A DNA stretch of 54,303 bases from MWCR01 sp041665165 (GCA_041665165.1 JBAYJJ010000002.1:1-54303), one strand, 5' to 3'. Positions 7,076 to 16,307 are shown, counted from the first letter of the stretch. Numbers and translations: made by a program. Notes: generated by a model from the letters alone, not told the origin.

Positions 7076-8017
7076 ATGAAACAAGATCTTGGTCGTATAG
7101 TGGAGGTGGATTTGCGCGGAGTCTGGACAAAGGAGACGGAGTTCAGCTCGTGGCTTGCCCGTGATGAGAATCTAGCCCTTTTAGGCGATGAATTAGGGCT
7201 TGATCTGACCCTCATAAAAACAGAGGCTGACGTAGGCGACTTTAATGTAGACATTCTGGCCGAGGAGGCCGGAACCAGTACTAAAGTTATCATAGAGAAT
7301 CAGTTGGAACCCACCAATCATGACCATTTGGGAAAACTGATTACTTATGCGTCTGGGCATGAGGCGAGCTACATAATCTGGATCTTCCGAGAAATGCGCG
7401 AGGAACATAGAGGCGCGATAGATTGGCTGAACCAGCACACGACTAATGATGTAAACTTTTTTGGTGTTAAGCTTGAGCTATGGAAAATTGGAGATTCTGA
7501 TCCTGCGCCAAAGTTTGATGTGCTATGTCGTCCTAATGAGTGGGCTAAGACAGTAAAACGCCAATCTAACCAAGAGGAGCTTAGTGAAGGCAAACTTAGG
7601 CAGTTAGATTTTTGGACAAAGCTAAATGAATACACCCGATCTCATACCAAAGAAATAAAACTTCAGAATGGGCTTCCGCAACATTGGTCGAATGTGGCAG
7701 TAGGTAGCTCGGATGCACATATCTCTTTATGGATGGACACCCGCAAACATAAATTGGGGATACAGCTCTACGTGCCTAACGATAAAGAAATATATAAACA
7801 CATCTGTGAGGACAAAGAGAAGGTTGAGAAAGAACTAGGCCAACTTGAATACTATGATACTTCCGGAAAGGCAGCTTATGTGGCGCAATATTATAATGAC
7901 TTTGATATAGACAATCCGGGCAACTATGAAAAGTATTTCGCCTGGTTATTGGAACGCACAATAGCCTTTAATAGAGTGTTCAGGCCGCTTCTACGTGCCT
8001 ATAAGGACGAAGTATGA
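7076..8017 (+). CDS. DUF4268 / PD-(D/E)XK nuclease-like protein
   Basis: 313 aa from ATG 7076. Residues 20-110 show the restriction-endonuclease-like pattern: E22, then GDFNVDIL with D59, then KVIIENQ with E74 and Q76, and an HDHLGKLITYAS helix, as in DUF4268 proteins. The second half (WTKLNEY..., ISLWMDTRKHKLGIQLYV) is the DUF4268 C-terminal domain. These proteins often occur beside restriction genes. Its stop overlaps the start of a small HTH gene (ATGA), and res/mod follow, so it is the first gene of the restriction operon. Nuclease activity is inferred from fold motifs. Confidence 0.75.
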   Translation: MKQDLGRIVEVDLRGVWTKETEFSSWLARDENLALLGDELGLDLTLIKTEADVGDFNVDILAEEAGTSTKVIIENQLEPTNHDHLGKLITYASGHEASYIIWIFREMREEHRGAIDWLNQHTTNDVNFFGVKLELWKIGDSDPAPKFDVLCRPNEWAKTVKRQSNQEELSEGKLRQLDFWTKLNEYTRSHTKEIKLQNGLPQHWSNVAVGSSDAHISLWMDTRKHKLGIQLYVPNDKEIYKHICEDKEKVEKELGQLEYYDTSGKAAYVAQYYNDFDIDNPGNYEKYFAWLLERTIAFNRVFRPLLRAYKDEV

Positions 8018-8190
8018 CCCAACCTGACTTTTACCTAGTGGAAGAACTAGCCAACAAACTGCGTGTGAGCAAGATGACTATTTACCGCTACATCAAGGCG
8101 GGAAAGGTTGAGGCATTTAAAACGGGCAAGGAGTTCCGTATTGCCAAAGCGGAGTTTAATAAATTCATGAATGCGCATAAGACAAACTGA
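8014..8190 (+). CDS. Small helix-turn-helix protein (excisionase/MerR-type), 58 aa
   Basis: ATG at 8014 overlaps the preceding stop (ATGA), which implies translational coupling. The whole protein is one winged HTH: LVEELANKLRVSKMTIYRYI (DNA-recognition helix) followed by KAGKVEAFKTGKEFRI, the wing typical of excisionase-like HTH_17 proteins. It sits between the DUF4268 gene and res (3-bp gap). It may be the operon's regulator, in the position a C protein takes in other restriction systems, or an excisionase for the element. Its function is inferred. Confidence 0.85.
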   Translation: MTQPDFYLVEELANKLRVSKMTIYRYIKAGKVEAFKTGKEFRIAKAEFNKFMNAHKTN

Positions 8191-8193
8191 CAT

Positions 8194-10848
8194 ATGAAGC
8201 TTCATTTTGAGCCAAATTTGCAATATCAACTGGATGCCATAGATTCTGTGTCTCGACTATTTGAAGGTGCTCCGCGGGTAAGGTCGAGGGATACTATCTT
8301 GGCCGAAGTACATGCCAACATTTTAAAGCTGGCACCTGAGAGGATCTTGCGGAATCGTGATGATATTATGGGCTTGCGAAGAATCGCTGATTCCGATGCG
8401 CACAAAACAGATGAAATGGATTTTTCCATCGAGATGGAAACAGGAACGGGCAAAACCTACGTTTATCTACGCACCATATTTGAACTTAACCGCTCTTATG
8501 GTTTAAGTAAATTCATCATCGTAGTTCCTAGCATACCAGTTAAAGAAGGCGCATTGAAAACATTGGAAATAACCAAGCAACATTTTAAAGGTTTGTATTC
8601 TGTGCCATTCGAATACTTTGCTTATGATAGTAAAAAACTAACGCAGGTTAAATCTTTCTGCGAGGCCAATACATTGCAGATTATGGTGATGAATATTCAG
8701 GCGTTTAATGCTGAGGATCGCGTTATTTCCCAGGAACGCGATGCAACGCATGGCGTCCGCATGATTGACCTTATTAAACAAACATATCCGGTCATTATTA
8801 TGGATGAGCCACAGGTTGGCATGGGAACGACACGGGCGGAACATGCGCTTTCAAAACTCAATCCTTTATTCAAGTTGCGCTATTCAGCGACACACGAAGT
8901 ACCCAAAAACGTCATATACCGCCTGACTCCATTTGATGCTTACAATCAGGGGTTGGTAAAAAAGATAGAGGTATTTTCCGTTAAATCCGAAGGTATAGTT
9001 GAATCTATGGTGTTTAAGGATGCGGTATTTGCTGGCAGAAAACCACCACAAGCCAAACTGATTATCAATACCCATATAAAAGATAAAGGCTTCAAATCTA
9101 AAACCATTACCTGCAAAGCCAATGATGACTTAGAGCAAAAAACTAATAACCCGGCATACCGCGGACTTGTTATCGAGCGGATCTGGCGTGATATGAATGA
9201 TGGGCAAACCAAATTACAGTTCAATGGTGGTGCTGTGCTCATAAAAGGTGAGCAGACAGGGAGTAATAAGGAACAAATCTTTACAGAGCAGATAAGACGC
9301 ACCATTGAAAAACATTTTGCTAAGAAAGACGAATTCAACTCCAAAGGCATAAAGATACTTTCATTGTTTTTTATAGATCGTGTGGCTAATTACGTTGATG
9401 AGGACGGCTTGATAAAACAATTATTTTGTAAGTTATATAAAGAGCTATATAAGAAGCGTTACGGCAAAAGTCCTGCTGATATGGAGTCTATTCATAATGG
9501 CTATTTTGCCAAAACCAGCAGTGGCGAGTGGACGGATAATGAGGTCTCAATGAAAAAAAATAGCGAAGCATACCAGTTGATTCTTAAAGATAAAGAACGT
9601 TTACTATCATTGGAGGAACCTTTGGAGTTTATTTTTTCTCATTCCGCTCTTGGCGTGGGCTGGGACAACCCTAACGTCTTTAACATTTGCGCCCTAAACG
9701 AGACGCTGAGCTCAACTAAAAAACGCCAGGAAATCGGTCGTGGTCTACGCATTTGCGTGAATCAAAATGGTGAACGCGTTCATGACCCGCTGGACGTCGT
9801 CGAAGGCAAAGAGACTAATTTGTTGACAGTTATCGCTAACCAAAGTTATCAAGAATTCGCCGAACAATATCAAACCGAGCTGATTGAAGAATACGGGCCT
9901 GGAGTTAAAACGATTAAACTACGCAATGCCAAGCAACAGCCGGATAAGATCAAGCTGAATAAGGCTAGATTTGAAAGCAATGATTTTTCCGAGCTCTGGA
10001 AACGCATTGCCAAAAAAACTAAATGGTCGGTTTCCTTCCATGAACCAAGCGTGATTAATCTTTGCGTAGAGGTTGTTAGAAGTATCCAAGTACCGGAGCC
10101 TACAATCAACGTAGAATTGAACCGCATCACAACCTTGGGCCGAGAGGGTGCACCGCAAATCTGGAATGAATACGTAGGCAGTAGCGCGCCAATAACCGCC
10201 AAAGGCATGCGTGCGTCTCTTGATCCGATTAACGAGATATCAGATCAAACCGGCTTGGCATTGGATACCGTTCGTGAGATCTTGCAAAAGGCCGGCAACC
10301 CGCAAAATGTGACTAAAAATCCTATAGCCTTTATGGCCGAAACTATTGAGCGAATTAAGTACGTTTTAGATAGAGAACTGGTCAAAGTAGTAAGATACGA
10401 AACAATAAAAGACACTCATGATAAATCACTATTTGAAGAGTTGTATTCAACTTACGCAGATACCATTCCCACCCCGAATCATGGATTATACGACAAAGAA
10501 AGGGTGGACAGCGGCATCGAGAAACAATTTGGCGCAGAATTGGATAATGACAGCCAGATCCGCCTATTTTTTAAACTTCCTAAATGGTATTCCATACCAA
10601 CGCCCATCGGGAATCACCACCCTGATTGGGCGATCGTGATGGAGAAACGCGCTTTAGACGAAGGGGGCAAACAAACTAAGTATTATTATGTGGTGGAAAC
10701 CAAAGGTACGCGCGCTATGGACACGCTGTCGCCTGATGAGCGGATAAATATACAATGCGCCATGAAGCATTTTGAAGCCGTAGGATTAAAAGAATACCTG
10801 GCACCCGTGGATACTTTTGATTACTTTAAACAAGAAGTTAATGACTAA
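8194..10848 (+). CDS. res: Type III restriction enzyme, Res subunit
   Basis: 884 aa, start context CATATG. SF2 helicase: Walker A ETGTGKT (residues about 82-88), DEPQ box (VIIMDEPQVG, about 200), later motifs including HSALGVGWDNPNV and RQEIGRGLRI. A C-terminal PD-(D/E)XK nuclease has PDWAIV (about 810) and VVETKGT (about 833). Type III Res acts with Mod to cut DNA after ATP-dependent translocation. The order here is res then mod, the reverse of the usual mod-res order. The frame looks intact and of normal length. Confidence 0.93.
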   Translation: MKLHFEPNLQYQLDAIDSVSRLFEGAPRVRSRDTILAEVHANILKLAPERILRNRDDIMGLRRIADSDAHKTDEMDFSIEMETGTGKTYVYLRTIFELNRSYGLSKFIIVVPSIPVKEGALKTLEITKQHFKGLYSVPFEYFAYDSKKLTQVKSFCEANTLQIMVMNIQAFNAEDRVISQERDATHGVRMIDLIKQTYPVIIMDEPQVGMGTTRAEHALSKLNPLFKLRYSATHEVPKNVIYRLTPFDAYNQGLVKKIEVFSVKSEGIVESMVFKDAVFAGRKPPQAKLIINTHIKDKGFKSKTITCKANDDLEQKTNNPAYRGLVIERIWRDMNDGQTKLQFNGGAVLIKGEQTGSNKEQIFTEQIRRTIEKHFAKKDEFNSKGIKILSLFFIDRVANYVDEDGLIKQLFCKLYKELYKKRYGKSPADMESIHNGYFAKTSSGEWTDNEVSMKKNSEAYQLILKDKERLLSLEEPLEFIFSHSALGVGWDNPNVFNICALNETLSSTKKRQEIGRGLRICVNQNGERVHDPLDVVEGKETNLLTVIANQSYQEFAEQYQTELIEEYGPGVKTIKLRNAKQQPDKIKLNKARFESNDFSELWKRIAKKTKWSVSFHEPSVINLCVEVVRSIQVPEPTINVELNRITTLGREGAPQIWNEYVGSSAPITAKGMRASLDPINEISDQTGLALDTVREILQKAGNPQNVTKNPIAFMAETIERIKYVLDRELVKVVRYETIKDTHDKSLFEELYSTYADTIPTPNHGLYDKERVDSGIEKQFGAELDNDSQIRLFFKLPKWYSIPTPIGNHHPDWAIVMEKRALDEGGKQTKYYYVVETKGTRAMDTLSPDERINIQCAMKHFEAVGLKEYLAPVDTFDYFKQEVND

Positions 10849-10852
10849 ATAT

Positions 10853-12763
10853 ATGCCTATAAAGAAAGACGACTTCAAAGTAAATAAAATACCTGCGGCC
10901 AGTCCTGACGAGCGGCGAGAGATTTTGGTTGAGATAGGTGCAATTTATCCTGCCCTCATACAAGAGGATGGATCAATAAACGAAAAAGAACTAAAAGCAT
11001 TATCTGAGGGTTATAACAAATCCGAATCAGAGCGCTACGCCTTCCCCTGGGCCGGTAAAACGGCTTCCAAGCGGTTTGCCTTCACGCCTAGCAAGGCGAG
11101 GCTTGTGCCGGACAAGGAGCGAAGCGTGGATTTTGACACAACGCAAAACCTGATTATCGAGGGGGAGAATTTGGAAGTGCTAAAGCTGCTCCAGGCCTCG
11201 TACTTCAAAAAGGTGAAGATGATCTACATCGACCCTCCGTATAATACTGGCCATGACTTTGTATATCCGGATGATTATTCCGAATCCAAACAAACTTACT
11301 GGGAAAAGAACGGCGTCTATCACGATGGCGTACGTATGGATACGAACACCGAGTCCAGCGGTCGCTATCACTCTAACTGGCTATCGATGATGCAGAGTCG
11401 CCTACTCTTGGCGAGAAACTTGTTGCGGGATGATGGGGTGATCTTTGTGAGTATTGATGATAACGAGGTACACAATTTGCGTAAACTGATGGATGAAGTT
11501 TTTGGGGAGGAAAATTTTGTTGCTAGTATTATTTGGCAAAAGAAACAGTCGCCACAAAATGACTCAACGTATCTTTCCTCAATGCATGATTATGTAGTTT
11601 TATTCGCCAAACGGGCAAAAGAGTATCGAGGAGATGAAGTTGGTTGGTCCATGAACCTACTCTCTAGATCGGATGAACAAATCGAAAGATATCAAAACAC
11701 GGATGATGATTCCCGAGGGGCGTGGACCTCTGTGGATATGACTTCGAATAAAACTGCCAGCCAACGCCCTAATCTTTACTATTCCATTATCAATCCAAAA
11801 TCTGGAAAAGAAATTTGGCCTACCAAAGAAAGAGTATGGCGTTATAGCAAAGAAGCGATGTCTAAACTCATTGCCGAAAAAAGGATCTCTTGGGGCACTC
11901 TGGGTGAAAATTTTCCACGACAAAAGCGTTTTTTGAGTGAGGTGCAGTCAGGCGTTGTTCCTTCAACATGGTGGACGCGTGAGTTTGCGGGTGATAATCA
12001 GGCGGCAAAGAGAGAACTTAGAGATTTATTCCCAAATGGTGAAGAAGCATTTGATACGCCGAAACCGGTATTACTAATCAAAAGAATGTTGGAGATTGCA
12101 TCAAATAACAATGATATTGTGCTCGATTTTTTCGCAGGCTCTGGCACTACCGGTCATGCAATTATGCAACTAAATCAAGAAGACGGTGGCGAACGACAAT
12201 ACATCCTAATTCAGCTTCCAGAGGCTACGGACGAAAGAAACGAAGCCTCTAAAGCCGGTTACAAAACCATCTCTCAAATCACCATCGAGCGCGTGAAGCG
12301 TGCTGGCACAAAGATTAAAGCAGGAAAACCCCAAGTAGATACCGGATTCAAAGTGTTTCGTCTCGCAAGGTCTTTGTTTCCTCAGAACCTATTTGAGATT
12401 AATCCGGATATGACGGAGGAGCAGAAAACGAAGGCTTGGGAAGAGTATTTAGAAAAATCTAAGCAAGCACACCTGTTCGACTTCAAGCCAGATGAGTTGC
12501 TAGTTGAAATTGCTCTCAAAGATGGATTCGATCTCAACTTCAAGGCCGAGCCGATTAAGGAATTCAAGAAGAACAAAGTACTCGACGTTTCGGATGGCGA
12601 AAAGGCGGCTTTGATTTGCTTGGACGAGAACATCCAAGAAGACACGATCAAAGGCTTAGAGCCGTATAAAGAACGCCGCTTCATCTGCCTCGAGCGTGCC
12701 GTGGACACAACAAGCAAGTGGAACTTAAAGCGTATGTTTGGGGAAAATCTGTGGGTAGCGTAG
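10853..12763 (+). CDS. mod: Type III DNA methyltransferase, Mod subunit
   Basis: 636 aa from ATG 10853 (ATATG context); an alternative ATG at 10841 overlaps the res stop. It has the beta-class adenine methyltransferase motifs: catalytic IDPPYNTG at about residues 126-133 and the SAM-binding DFFAGSGTTGH at about 428. Between them lies the target-recognition region (MSLSS-type serine/aromatic-rich segment with NRPNLYY-like motif). It methylates adenine in the recognition site and provides specificity to Res. It is directly after res, so restriction and modification are co-transcribed. Confidence 0.93.
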   Translation: MPIKKDDFKVNKIPAASPDERREILVEIGAIYPALIQEDGSINEKELKALSEGYNKSESERYAFPWAGKTASKRFAFTPSKARLVPDKERSVDFDTTQNLIIEGENLEVLKLLQASYFKKVKMIYIDPPYNTGHDFVYPDDYSESKQTYWEKNGVYHDGVRMDTNTESSGRYHSNWLSMMQSRLLLARNLLRDDGVIFVSIDDNEVHNLRKLMDEVFGEENFVASIIWQKKQSPQNDSTYLSSMHDYVVLFAKRAKEYRGDEVGWSMNLLSRSDEQIERYQNTDDDSRGAWTSVDMTSNKTASQRPNLYYSIINPKSGKEIWPTKERVWRYSKEAMSKLIAEKRISWGTLGENFPRQKRFLSEVQSGVVPSTWWTREFAGDNQAAKRELRDLFPNGEEAFDTPKPVLLIKRMLEIASNNNDIVLDFFAGSGTTGHAIMQLNQEDGGERQYILIQLPEATDERNEASKAGYKTISQITIERVKRAGTKIKAGKPQVDTGFKVFRLARSLFPQNLFEINPDMTEEQKTKAWEEYLEKSKQAHLFDFKPDELLVEIALKDGFDLNFKAEPIKEFKKNKVLDVSDGEKAALICLDENIQEDTIKGLEPYKERRFICLERAVDTTSKWNLKRMFGENLWVA

Positions 12764-12767
12764 TTAT

Positions 12768-13139
12768 ATGATTATTGATTTTATAATTGATTTGATTTTG
12801 CCGCTAATTTTAGGTGCATTAATAACATGGATTGTAAGTTGGTTCTATTATCGTAAACAAAATAACGAGAAACCTGCTTGGTTCACAGAGGAATCAATTA
12901 AGGCAATTTTAAAACAGCATCCAGAAAACTTTGAATGGACATCAAAACAAATTCTGGATTTGTATAAAAATAAAATCCACAAAATCGATGAGAAGGATGA
13001 CATTCCCTATGGCGTCTGCCCTGAATGCGGCTCAAGCGCCATTAAGCATTCAACATACATAGATGATGAGCACGATGATATATACGATGACCATACATGC
13101 CGAAAATGCGGTTGGACGGGTAAAGGCAATAAGAATTGA
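12768..13139 (+). CDS. Small membrane protein with C-terminal zinc ribbon
   Basis: 123 aa, ATATG start, 4 bp after mod. One membrane helix at residues 4-26 (IIDLILPLILGALITWIVSW) is followed by a charged linker and a C-terminal zinc ribbon (CPECG ... CRKCGW), interrupted by an Asp/His-rich loop (YIDDEHDDIYDDH). The zinc domain would face the cytoplasm if the short N-terminus is outside. No family recognised. Its position in the restriction/TIR operon suggests a membrane-linked accessory role; that is inference only. Confidence 0.7.
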   Translation: MIIDFIIDLILPLILGALITWIVSWFYYRKQNNEKPAWFTEESIKAILKQHPENFEWTSKQILDLYKNKIHKIDEKDDIPYGVCPECGSSAIKHSTYIDDEHDDIYDDHTCRKCGWTGKGNKN

Positions 13140-13168
13140 TTTAATATTTCAAAAGGTAACTATTAACT

Positions 13169-13837
13169 ATGAAACTAAGAGATCGTCGTTACAATTTGGT
13201 TTTTGATCATGTTAAGGATTATTTGTTGGATTCAGATCGAGATATCGGTGTTATGATTACCGCGGAACACGTTCAAAAAGAAGTAAAGGCCAAATGGCCA
13301 GAGATGTCTGACGAAGAGATCATTTATGGCTTAAGGCAGTTGGCCGGGAAGGGATACCTGGCGCCATATTCGCAGAATCATGACGATCAATCGGTTTTTA
13401 AACTGACTCAAAAAGGCATGGATGAATGGCTGTTTCCGATGGGCGGGGTGGACTCACGAAAAATATTCCTGTCCTATTCGACCATAGATAAAGCCATGGC
13501 AACAGGTATTAAGCAAGGCTTGGAAGGCCTAGGCTTTTACGTTTTTATGGCACCGGAAGAAATACAGGGAGGTGCTAAATGGCGCGATGTGATTATAAGC
13601 AATCTGACGACATGCTCAACGTTTGTATCTTTAAGAACTAAAAAGTATGCCCAGAGTCCAGCTTCCGAACAAGAATGTGGCTTTGCGTTGGCAATGGGTA
13701 AAAGAATCTTGTCGCTATGTGTCGGCACGTCGCCTAGCGAAATGGGCTTTTGCGCAGAATATCAGGGCGAACCATTTGATCCTATCCCCGACCCAGTTCC
13801 TTTAATCGTTGAATATTGCAAGAAACAGCTACAGTAG
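13169..13837 (+). CDS. Winged-helix / TIR-domain protein
   Basis: 222 aa. Residues 1-90 look like a winged helix (DEEIIYGLRQLAGKGYLAPY ... FKLTQKGMDEWL). Residues 97-220 are a TIR domain: KIFLSYSTIDKAMA (strand A), GFYVFMAPEEIQGG, WRDVIISNL, then PASEQECGFAL with the putative catalytic glutamate (about residue 171). Bacterial TIR proteins in defence islands commonly consume NAD as an abortive response. It is 29 bp after the zinc-ribbon gene and may belong to the same transcript. The helix-turn-helix/TIR pairing and the absence of a STAND or Argonaute partner nearby are unusual. Confidence 0.8.
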   Translation: MKLRDRRYNLVFDHVKDYLLDSDRDIGVMITAEHVQKEVKAKWPEMSDEEIIYGLRQLAGKGYLAPYSQNHDDQSVFKLTQKGMDEWLFPMGGVDSRKIFLSYSTIDKAMATGIKQGLEGLGFYVFMAPEEIQGGAKWRDVIISNLTTCSTFVSLRTKKYAQSPASEQECGFALAMGKRILSLCVGTSPSEMGFCAEYQGEPFDPIPDPVPLIVEYCKKQLQ

Positions 13838-13842
13838 GTTCG

Positions 13843-14232
13843 TTATTCAAACATCCTCCTCTTCCAATAAAAGTACCCCAAATTGGCCAGAATCAAACCA
13901 ATAATCGCGACTTGGATTATTACGGTACTCGTCTGAAACTCAGACAAAATAATATCTGTTGCCGACTTAAACACCCACATGCCTGAAACAAAGAATAGAA
14001 GCAGCAAGCCCCAAAGTTTGCGTTTAGCTAAGCCAACAATCATGGCTATAGTACAAACCGCTAAGAGAGCCATTAAGGGGATATATAAGGTTTGAAATCG
14101 CACATAAAATACATCCCCCGACACGATGCCGTCCTGGAGGTTGAATGATAGGGCAAGCACAAGCAACAAGAAAAACAAGGCAACAAGTGGGGCGATGACG
14201 TAGGTGAAAACAGAATACCAGGAAAGTTTCAT
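13843..14232 (-). CDS. Four-helix membrane protein, unknown
   Basis: 129 aa with four hydrophobic helices (about residues 8-30, 48-65, 72-88 and 101-120) and a basic tail (YWKRRMFE). It has no enzymatic motif. Its stop lies 5 bases from the TIR gene stop, so the two are convergent, and it ends the long minus-strand operon of the element. It could be an immunity or effector membrane protein, but nothing in the sequence proves this. Confidence 0.65.
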   Translation of the reverse strand: MKLSWYSVFTYVIAPLVALFFLLLVLALSFNLQDGIVSGDVFYVRFQTLYIPLMALLAVCTIAMIVGLAKRKLWGLLLLFFVSGMWVFKSATDIILSEFQTSTVIIQVAIIGLILANLGYFYWKRRMFE

Positions 14233-14248
14233 AATTTATTCAAAAAAA

Positions 14249-15913
14249 TCACGTGAGTCCTGCCAACTTCTGATAAACGAAGTTCGTCATCTGCACGTCA
14301 CCTCCCGCATTGTGCGCCTTTATGTCGTCCATGAGACCACCTAGCTCACAATATACCAACTCAAGCTTGTACTTTAGACCAAAAATCCGTGTTTCCAAAA
14401 TACGTTTTGCATATGACTCATGCGACTCGTCATCTTTTCGCGATACCCCCATCTTATTGCCCTTATACATCGCAGCAGTGTCGATGAATTTCACATTGGC
14501 GAGTGATAAGCCGATTTTCTTAATTGCGCGTTGGGTTATGATGTTGTCATAACAAATAATATTGTGGCCGACGAGAGGGTACAGCGGTACAGACTGATCA
14601 ATCCCCGTGAACTTTACAAATTCCCGCCAGCATTCGTCGGGGTCACGGCCAAACCTATCGACATCGTCCTGAGTGATTCCCGTGATGTTGGTGATTTCTG
14701 GCGGAATGGGAATACTTGGTTTAAGTAACCATTTATTTAAGATTGGATTTTCTCCATCCTTCACTAGCAATGCACCTATCTCTATCGCTTCATCCTTCAT
14801 CGGATCAAGACCTGTGGTTTCGAGGTCGTAGACGACATATGATCGCGGAAAAATCTTCCGTGTTTCATTCCCATATATTTCTCTCTGTAAACGCACATAA
14901 AGTTCCGACTTCTCGATTATCGTGAACTCAAGAATCGTTTTTTTCATTTCCAGAGCTCTCTCGGAATCAAGACCGGCAAGACTGTTAGCGACCTCACTTG
15001 TAAGTTGATAATAGTGGTCGGCCTCATCATCTCCGTCGGGACCAACGGTTTCAGGTCGAAATTCTTTCCAAAACGCACGAGCGGCTCCAAGGAACTTTTC
15101 CCTTACCTGCCATGCTCTCTCGGAATCAAGACCAGTGACGCTCATTGCTACGGCAATTTCATCTCCTGCATACGTGTCTTCGTCTCTCATCTCCCAAGCT
15201 CTATCGGAATCTAGACCCGTGAGCCCCTTGATTACCCGATCAGAAGCTGCACCGGCATCAATAAGCTCTTTTCTCATCTCCCAAGCTCTCTCGGAATCAA
15301 GACCAGCGAGGCCCTTGGCGATATAACCCTTATCTACATACATTGGGCATCCTAGTGTTAAATCACCATCTGGATAGACTAACCTTTCATCTGCACTAAT
15401 AAACATCTCTCTCATCTGCCACGCCCTCTCAGAATCAACACCCGAAAGGCCTACGGCGACCGAGCCCATTAACCGGTATCTCATGAGCTCCGCAAAACCC
15501 AAGGCGCGTGGATCAGCCAGAATTTTAGCGGCACGAACCCCTTCCGCTCCAATATCAAGAATTTTCTCTCTCATCTCCCAAGCTCTATCGGAATCAAGGC
15601 CGATAAGACCTTCGGCCATAGAGTCAAAAAATTCTTTCTTCATCTCACGTGTCCAGTTAGTAAGGTTTTGCCCATATATGGGGTCAGAACCGTCGCGGTC
15701 ATTAACGGCTTTGATGTGTTTAACGAAAGCATTAATAAGCTCTTTTCTCATTTTCCAAGCTCTATCGGAATCAAAACCGTCGAGATATGGGACTATATTG
15801 CCCGCGTACTCGCCAGCTTCGAGGAGTCTCTGCAGTTGAGCCAGTACCTTTTCTTCAGAGACAAATGGCACATTTCTGCTTGTGGGGGACATGGGATTTT
15901 GGTTTAAGGACAT
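14249..15913 (-). CDS. LDS(D/E)RAWxMR-repeat protein fused to a DEDDh exonuclease
   Basis: 554 aa, start context ATATG. The N-terminal 340 residues hold seven copies of the motif G-L-D-S-(D/E)-R-A-(W/L)-(E/Q/K)-(M/V)-(R/K) at about residues 46, 105, 158, 204, 233, 261 and 314, spaced 28-59 residues and embedded in helices: probably an alpha-helical solenoid. Residues 358-554 are a DnaQ-like 3'-5' exonuclease: DxE in YDLETTGLD (D363, E365), VGHNIICYDN (D456), and AHNAGGD (H534, D539). All four acidic residues and the histidine are present, so it should be active. The repeats presumably bind a partner or nucleic acid. It is next to a PD-(D/E)XK gene. Confidence 0.85.
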   Translation of the reverse strand: MSLNQNPMSPTSRNVPFVSEEKVLAQLQRLLEAGEYAGNIVPYLDGFDSDRAWKMRKELINAFVKHIKAVNDRDGSDPIYGQNLTNWTREMKKEFFDSMAEGLIGLDSDRAWEMREKILDIGAEGVRAAKILADPRALGFAELMRYRLMGSVAVGLSGVDSERAWQMREMFISADERLVYPDGDLTLGCPMYVDKGYIAKGLAGLDSERAWEMRKELIDAGAASDRVIKGLTGLDSDRAWEMRDEDTYAGDEIAVAMSVTGLDSERAWQVREKFLGAARAFWKEFRPETVGPDGDDEADHYYQLTSEVANSLAGLDSERALEMKKTILEFTIIEKSELYVRLQREIYGNETRKIFPRSYVVYDLETTGLDPMKDEAIEIGALLVKDGENPILNKWLLKPSIPIPPEITNITGITQDDVDRFGRDPDECWREFVKFTGIDQSVPLYPLVGHNIICYDNIITQRAIKKIGLSLANVKFIDTAAMYKGNKMGVSRKDDESHESYAKRILETRIFGLKYKLELVYCELGGLMDDIKAHNAGGDVQMTNFVYQKLAGLT

Positions 15914-15926
15914 ATCGAAGAAAGAT

Positions 15927-16271
15927 TCACGGATTCCAGATCTCGCACACCCATTCTCTCGTGAGAGGTTTTCTTGTACCCGTCGTCATGTCGGTCATGT
16001 GAATTCTTGTTTCATCCAGTGACAATCCACCTTTTTTGTCATACTTCAAGGCTACGTGGGCCAAGATATGAAAAATTCTTTCTTTCTTTATTCGACCACC
16101 ATTCGTTTTGACCTGGATCAATTTTATTTTTTCTCCCTTGATAGCTATCAAATCATTGCCGGTATCTTTCAGTGGACAGGAAGCCTGGATGCCAAATTCA
16201 AGAAGACGAAGCTGCACCAGCAGTTCACCCATAGTTCCCTTGTTCATGTTTTGTGGCAGCGGATTTCCCAT
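15927..16271 (-). CDS. PD-(D/E)XK endonuclease-like protein
   Basis: 114 aa from ATG 16271 (ATG 16247 is also possible). The longer start at 16316 is rejected because it would lie inside a terminator-like hairpin. Motifs: G-E-L-L-V-Q-L-R-L-L-E helix, then D-T-G-N-D-L-I-A-I (active-site Asp) and K-L-I-Q-V-K-T (Q-x-K), the restriction-like core seen in small PD-(D/E)XK proteins including some homing endonucleases and resolvases. It is preceded by an elaborate inverted-repeat region, suggesting RNA-level control. Its substrate is unknown. Confidence 0.75.
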   Translation of the reverse strand: MGNPLPQNMNKGTMGELLVQLRLLEFGIQASCPLKDTGNDLIAIKGEKIKLIQVKTNGGRIKKERIFHILAHVALKYDKKGGLSLDETRIHMTDMTTGTRKPLTREWVCEIWNP

Positions 16272-16284
16272 AAAGGTGTGATAA

Positions 16285-16307
16285 ACAAAAGGACACCCTG
16301 AGGTGTC
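16285..16307 (-). terminator. Terminator-like hairpin upstream of the PD-(D/E)XK gene
   Basis: On the minus strand: GACACC-TCAG-GGTGTC then CTTTTGTTT. Four bases of its 5' side (complement of 16304-16307) are also the end of the 17-bp outer stem of the adjoining structure, so the two cannot form together. Confidence 0.6.

Noticed and set aside
8190..8197. CATATG at the res start as a cloning site
   Set aside because: The same ATATG context recurs at many natural starts in the window, so it is a genome feature and not an artefact.
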